A stretch of 64,000 nucleotides of DNA from DATFVA01 sp963811905 (lineage in GTDB: Bacteria; Bacteroidota; Ignavibacteria; Ignavibacteriales; Ignavibacteriaceae), in the NCBI GenBank assembly GCA_963811905.1, contig CAWETK010000024.1, positions 143,188 to 207,187 on the forward strand. Direction: 5' to 3'. A program made the position numbers and the translations under genes. Below, piece by piece: positions 63,482-64,000 of this stretch. Every line of letters starts with the position of its first letter. The stretch's first letter is position 1. Below the pieces are notes generated by a model. It made no database searches. It was not told the DNA's origin and saw nothing but the letters and a program-made list of their open reading frames with translations.

Positions 63482-64000
63482 TTATTTTTCTCTGAAATTT
63501 GAAGATGATAAACTGATCTTCCTTGACCAGACAAAGCTTCCCTTTAAAGAGGAATATGTTGAAACAGATGATTACAACAGAATAGCAGAAGCAATTGAAC
63601 GTCTCGAGGTAAGAGGAGCACCAGCAATCGGCATTGCCGCTGCGTACGGAATCGCTCTGGCATTGAAAACTACAGGCAGGCCGGAACTGAAACAAACTTT
63701 CAATGCAGCATTTAAAAGACTGGAAAGAACAAGACCGACCGCAGTTAACCTTTTTATGGCTCTGGAAGTGATGCAGAAGGTATTCGATGCACTCAATCCA
63801 TCGGAAGATGCTTACGGAAAGATGCTCAACAAAGCAGTTGAACTGCACAATGATGACATTACCAAATGCAGCAAGATTGGTAAGTACGGACTGAATATCT
63901 TTTTGAAAAAATCATCAATAATTACCCATTGTAATACCGGGAAACTTGCAACAGGAGGGGACGGTACAGCTTTCAATGTAATTAAAACCGGTTTTGAGAA
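63468..64000 (+). CDS. mtnA: S-methyl-5-thioribose-1-phosphate isomerase, 5' part
   Basis: The frame starts at ATG 63468 and runs off the end of the window, giving 177 complete codons. Family motifs are visible: LIFLDQTKLPF at the N-terminus, ERLEVRGAPAIGIAAAYGIALAL near residue 45, and ITHCNTGKLATGGDGTAFNV near the window end. The Cys in THCNTG is the likely active-site residue. It converts methylthioribose-1-phosphate to methylthioribulose-1-phosphate in methionine salvage; eIF2B-like proteins and ribose-1,5-bisphosphate isomerases share the fold. It overlaps the PfkB kinase gene by 14 bases. Confidence 0.93.
   Translation, partial: MKKTDYFSLKFEDDKLIFLDQTKLPFKEEYVETDDYNRIAEAIERLEVRGAPAIGIAAAYGIALALKTTGRPELKQTFNAAFKRLERTRPTAVNLFMALEVMQKVFDALNPSEDAYGKMLNKAVELHNDDITKCSKIGKYGLNIFLKKSSIITHCNTGKLATGGDGTAFNVIKTGFE

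Overview
The window looks like part of the chromosome of a member of the Ignavibacteria (Bacteroidota/Chlorobi side of the tree). The evidence is an alternative complex III (ACIII) operon with a fused ActDE subunit, several secreted proteins ending in type IX secretion sorting domains (NYPNPFNP followed by a beta-rich tail and a final KMLLIK-like end), MacB-type permease cassettes, YCF48/BNR propellers, and moderate-to-low GC with many TTG and GTG starts. The genus cannot be named from the sequence alone.

Region 1 (1-14484) is one long rightward respiratory operon: the 3' end of actA, a small unnamed gene, actB, actC, a fused actDE, actF, a membrane cytochrome c, a Sco copper chaperone, aa3 oxidase subunits I, III, IV and II, heme O synthase and a polytopic membrane protein with a C-terminal cytochrome c. 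Together they carry electrons from menaquinol through ACIII and cytochrome c to O2. Oxidase subunit I has the YSHPAVY motif of the A2 class.

Region 2 (14485-20650) has a large T9SS-secreted protein ending at a clear terminator, then alpha-glucan phosphorylase. Region 3 (20651-28896) is leftward: a glycosyltransferase, a MoxR-like AAA ATPase with its VWA partner, an exported beta-lactamase-like serine hydrolase with TPR-like tail, and the tig-clpP pair. Region 4 (28897-32843) is gene-poor: a decayed ORF, two terminator-like hairpins, a T9SS protein, tRNA-Leu(UAG), a 32-33 bp triple repeat and a small unknown gene.

Region 5 (32844-41805) is rightward: a PP2C phosphatase directly followed by a Ser/Thr kinase with an extracytoplasmic YCF48 propeller; then murA, a membrane HELAH metallopeptidase, an AI-2E-family transporter and a CCA-adding-type nucleotidyltransferase in overlapping order. 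Region 6 (42056-49676) is a tripartite export cassette: TolC-like channel, membrane fusion protein, one ATPase and three MacB-like permeases, the last two a tandem duplication.

Region 7 (49909-57984) is leftward: a metallophosphoesterase overlapping a lipid kinase, then three T9SS cargo genes. One of these is broken by a single-base frameshift next to a short-period repeat. Region 8 (58489-64000) is rightward: a 1173-residue envelope protein, a Nudix hydrolase, a PfkB sugar kinase and the start of mtnA.

The main non-gene signal is a recurring class of degenerate 7-8 bp period arrays between genes, with one array inside a coding region, and several strong inverted repeats. No CRISPR array, integrase, transposase or obvious defence island was found.
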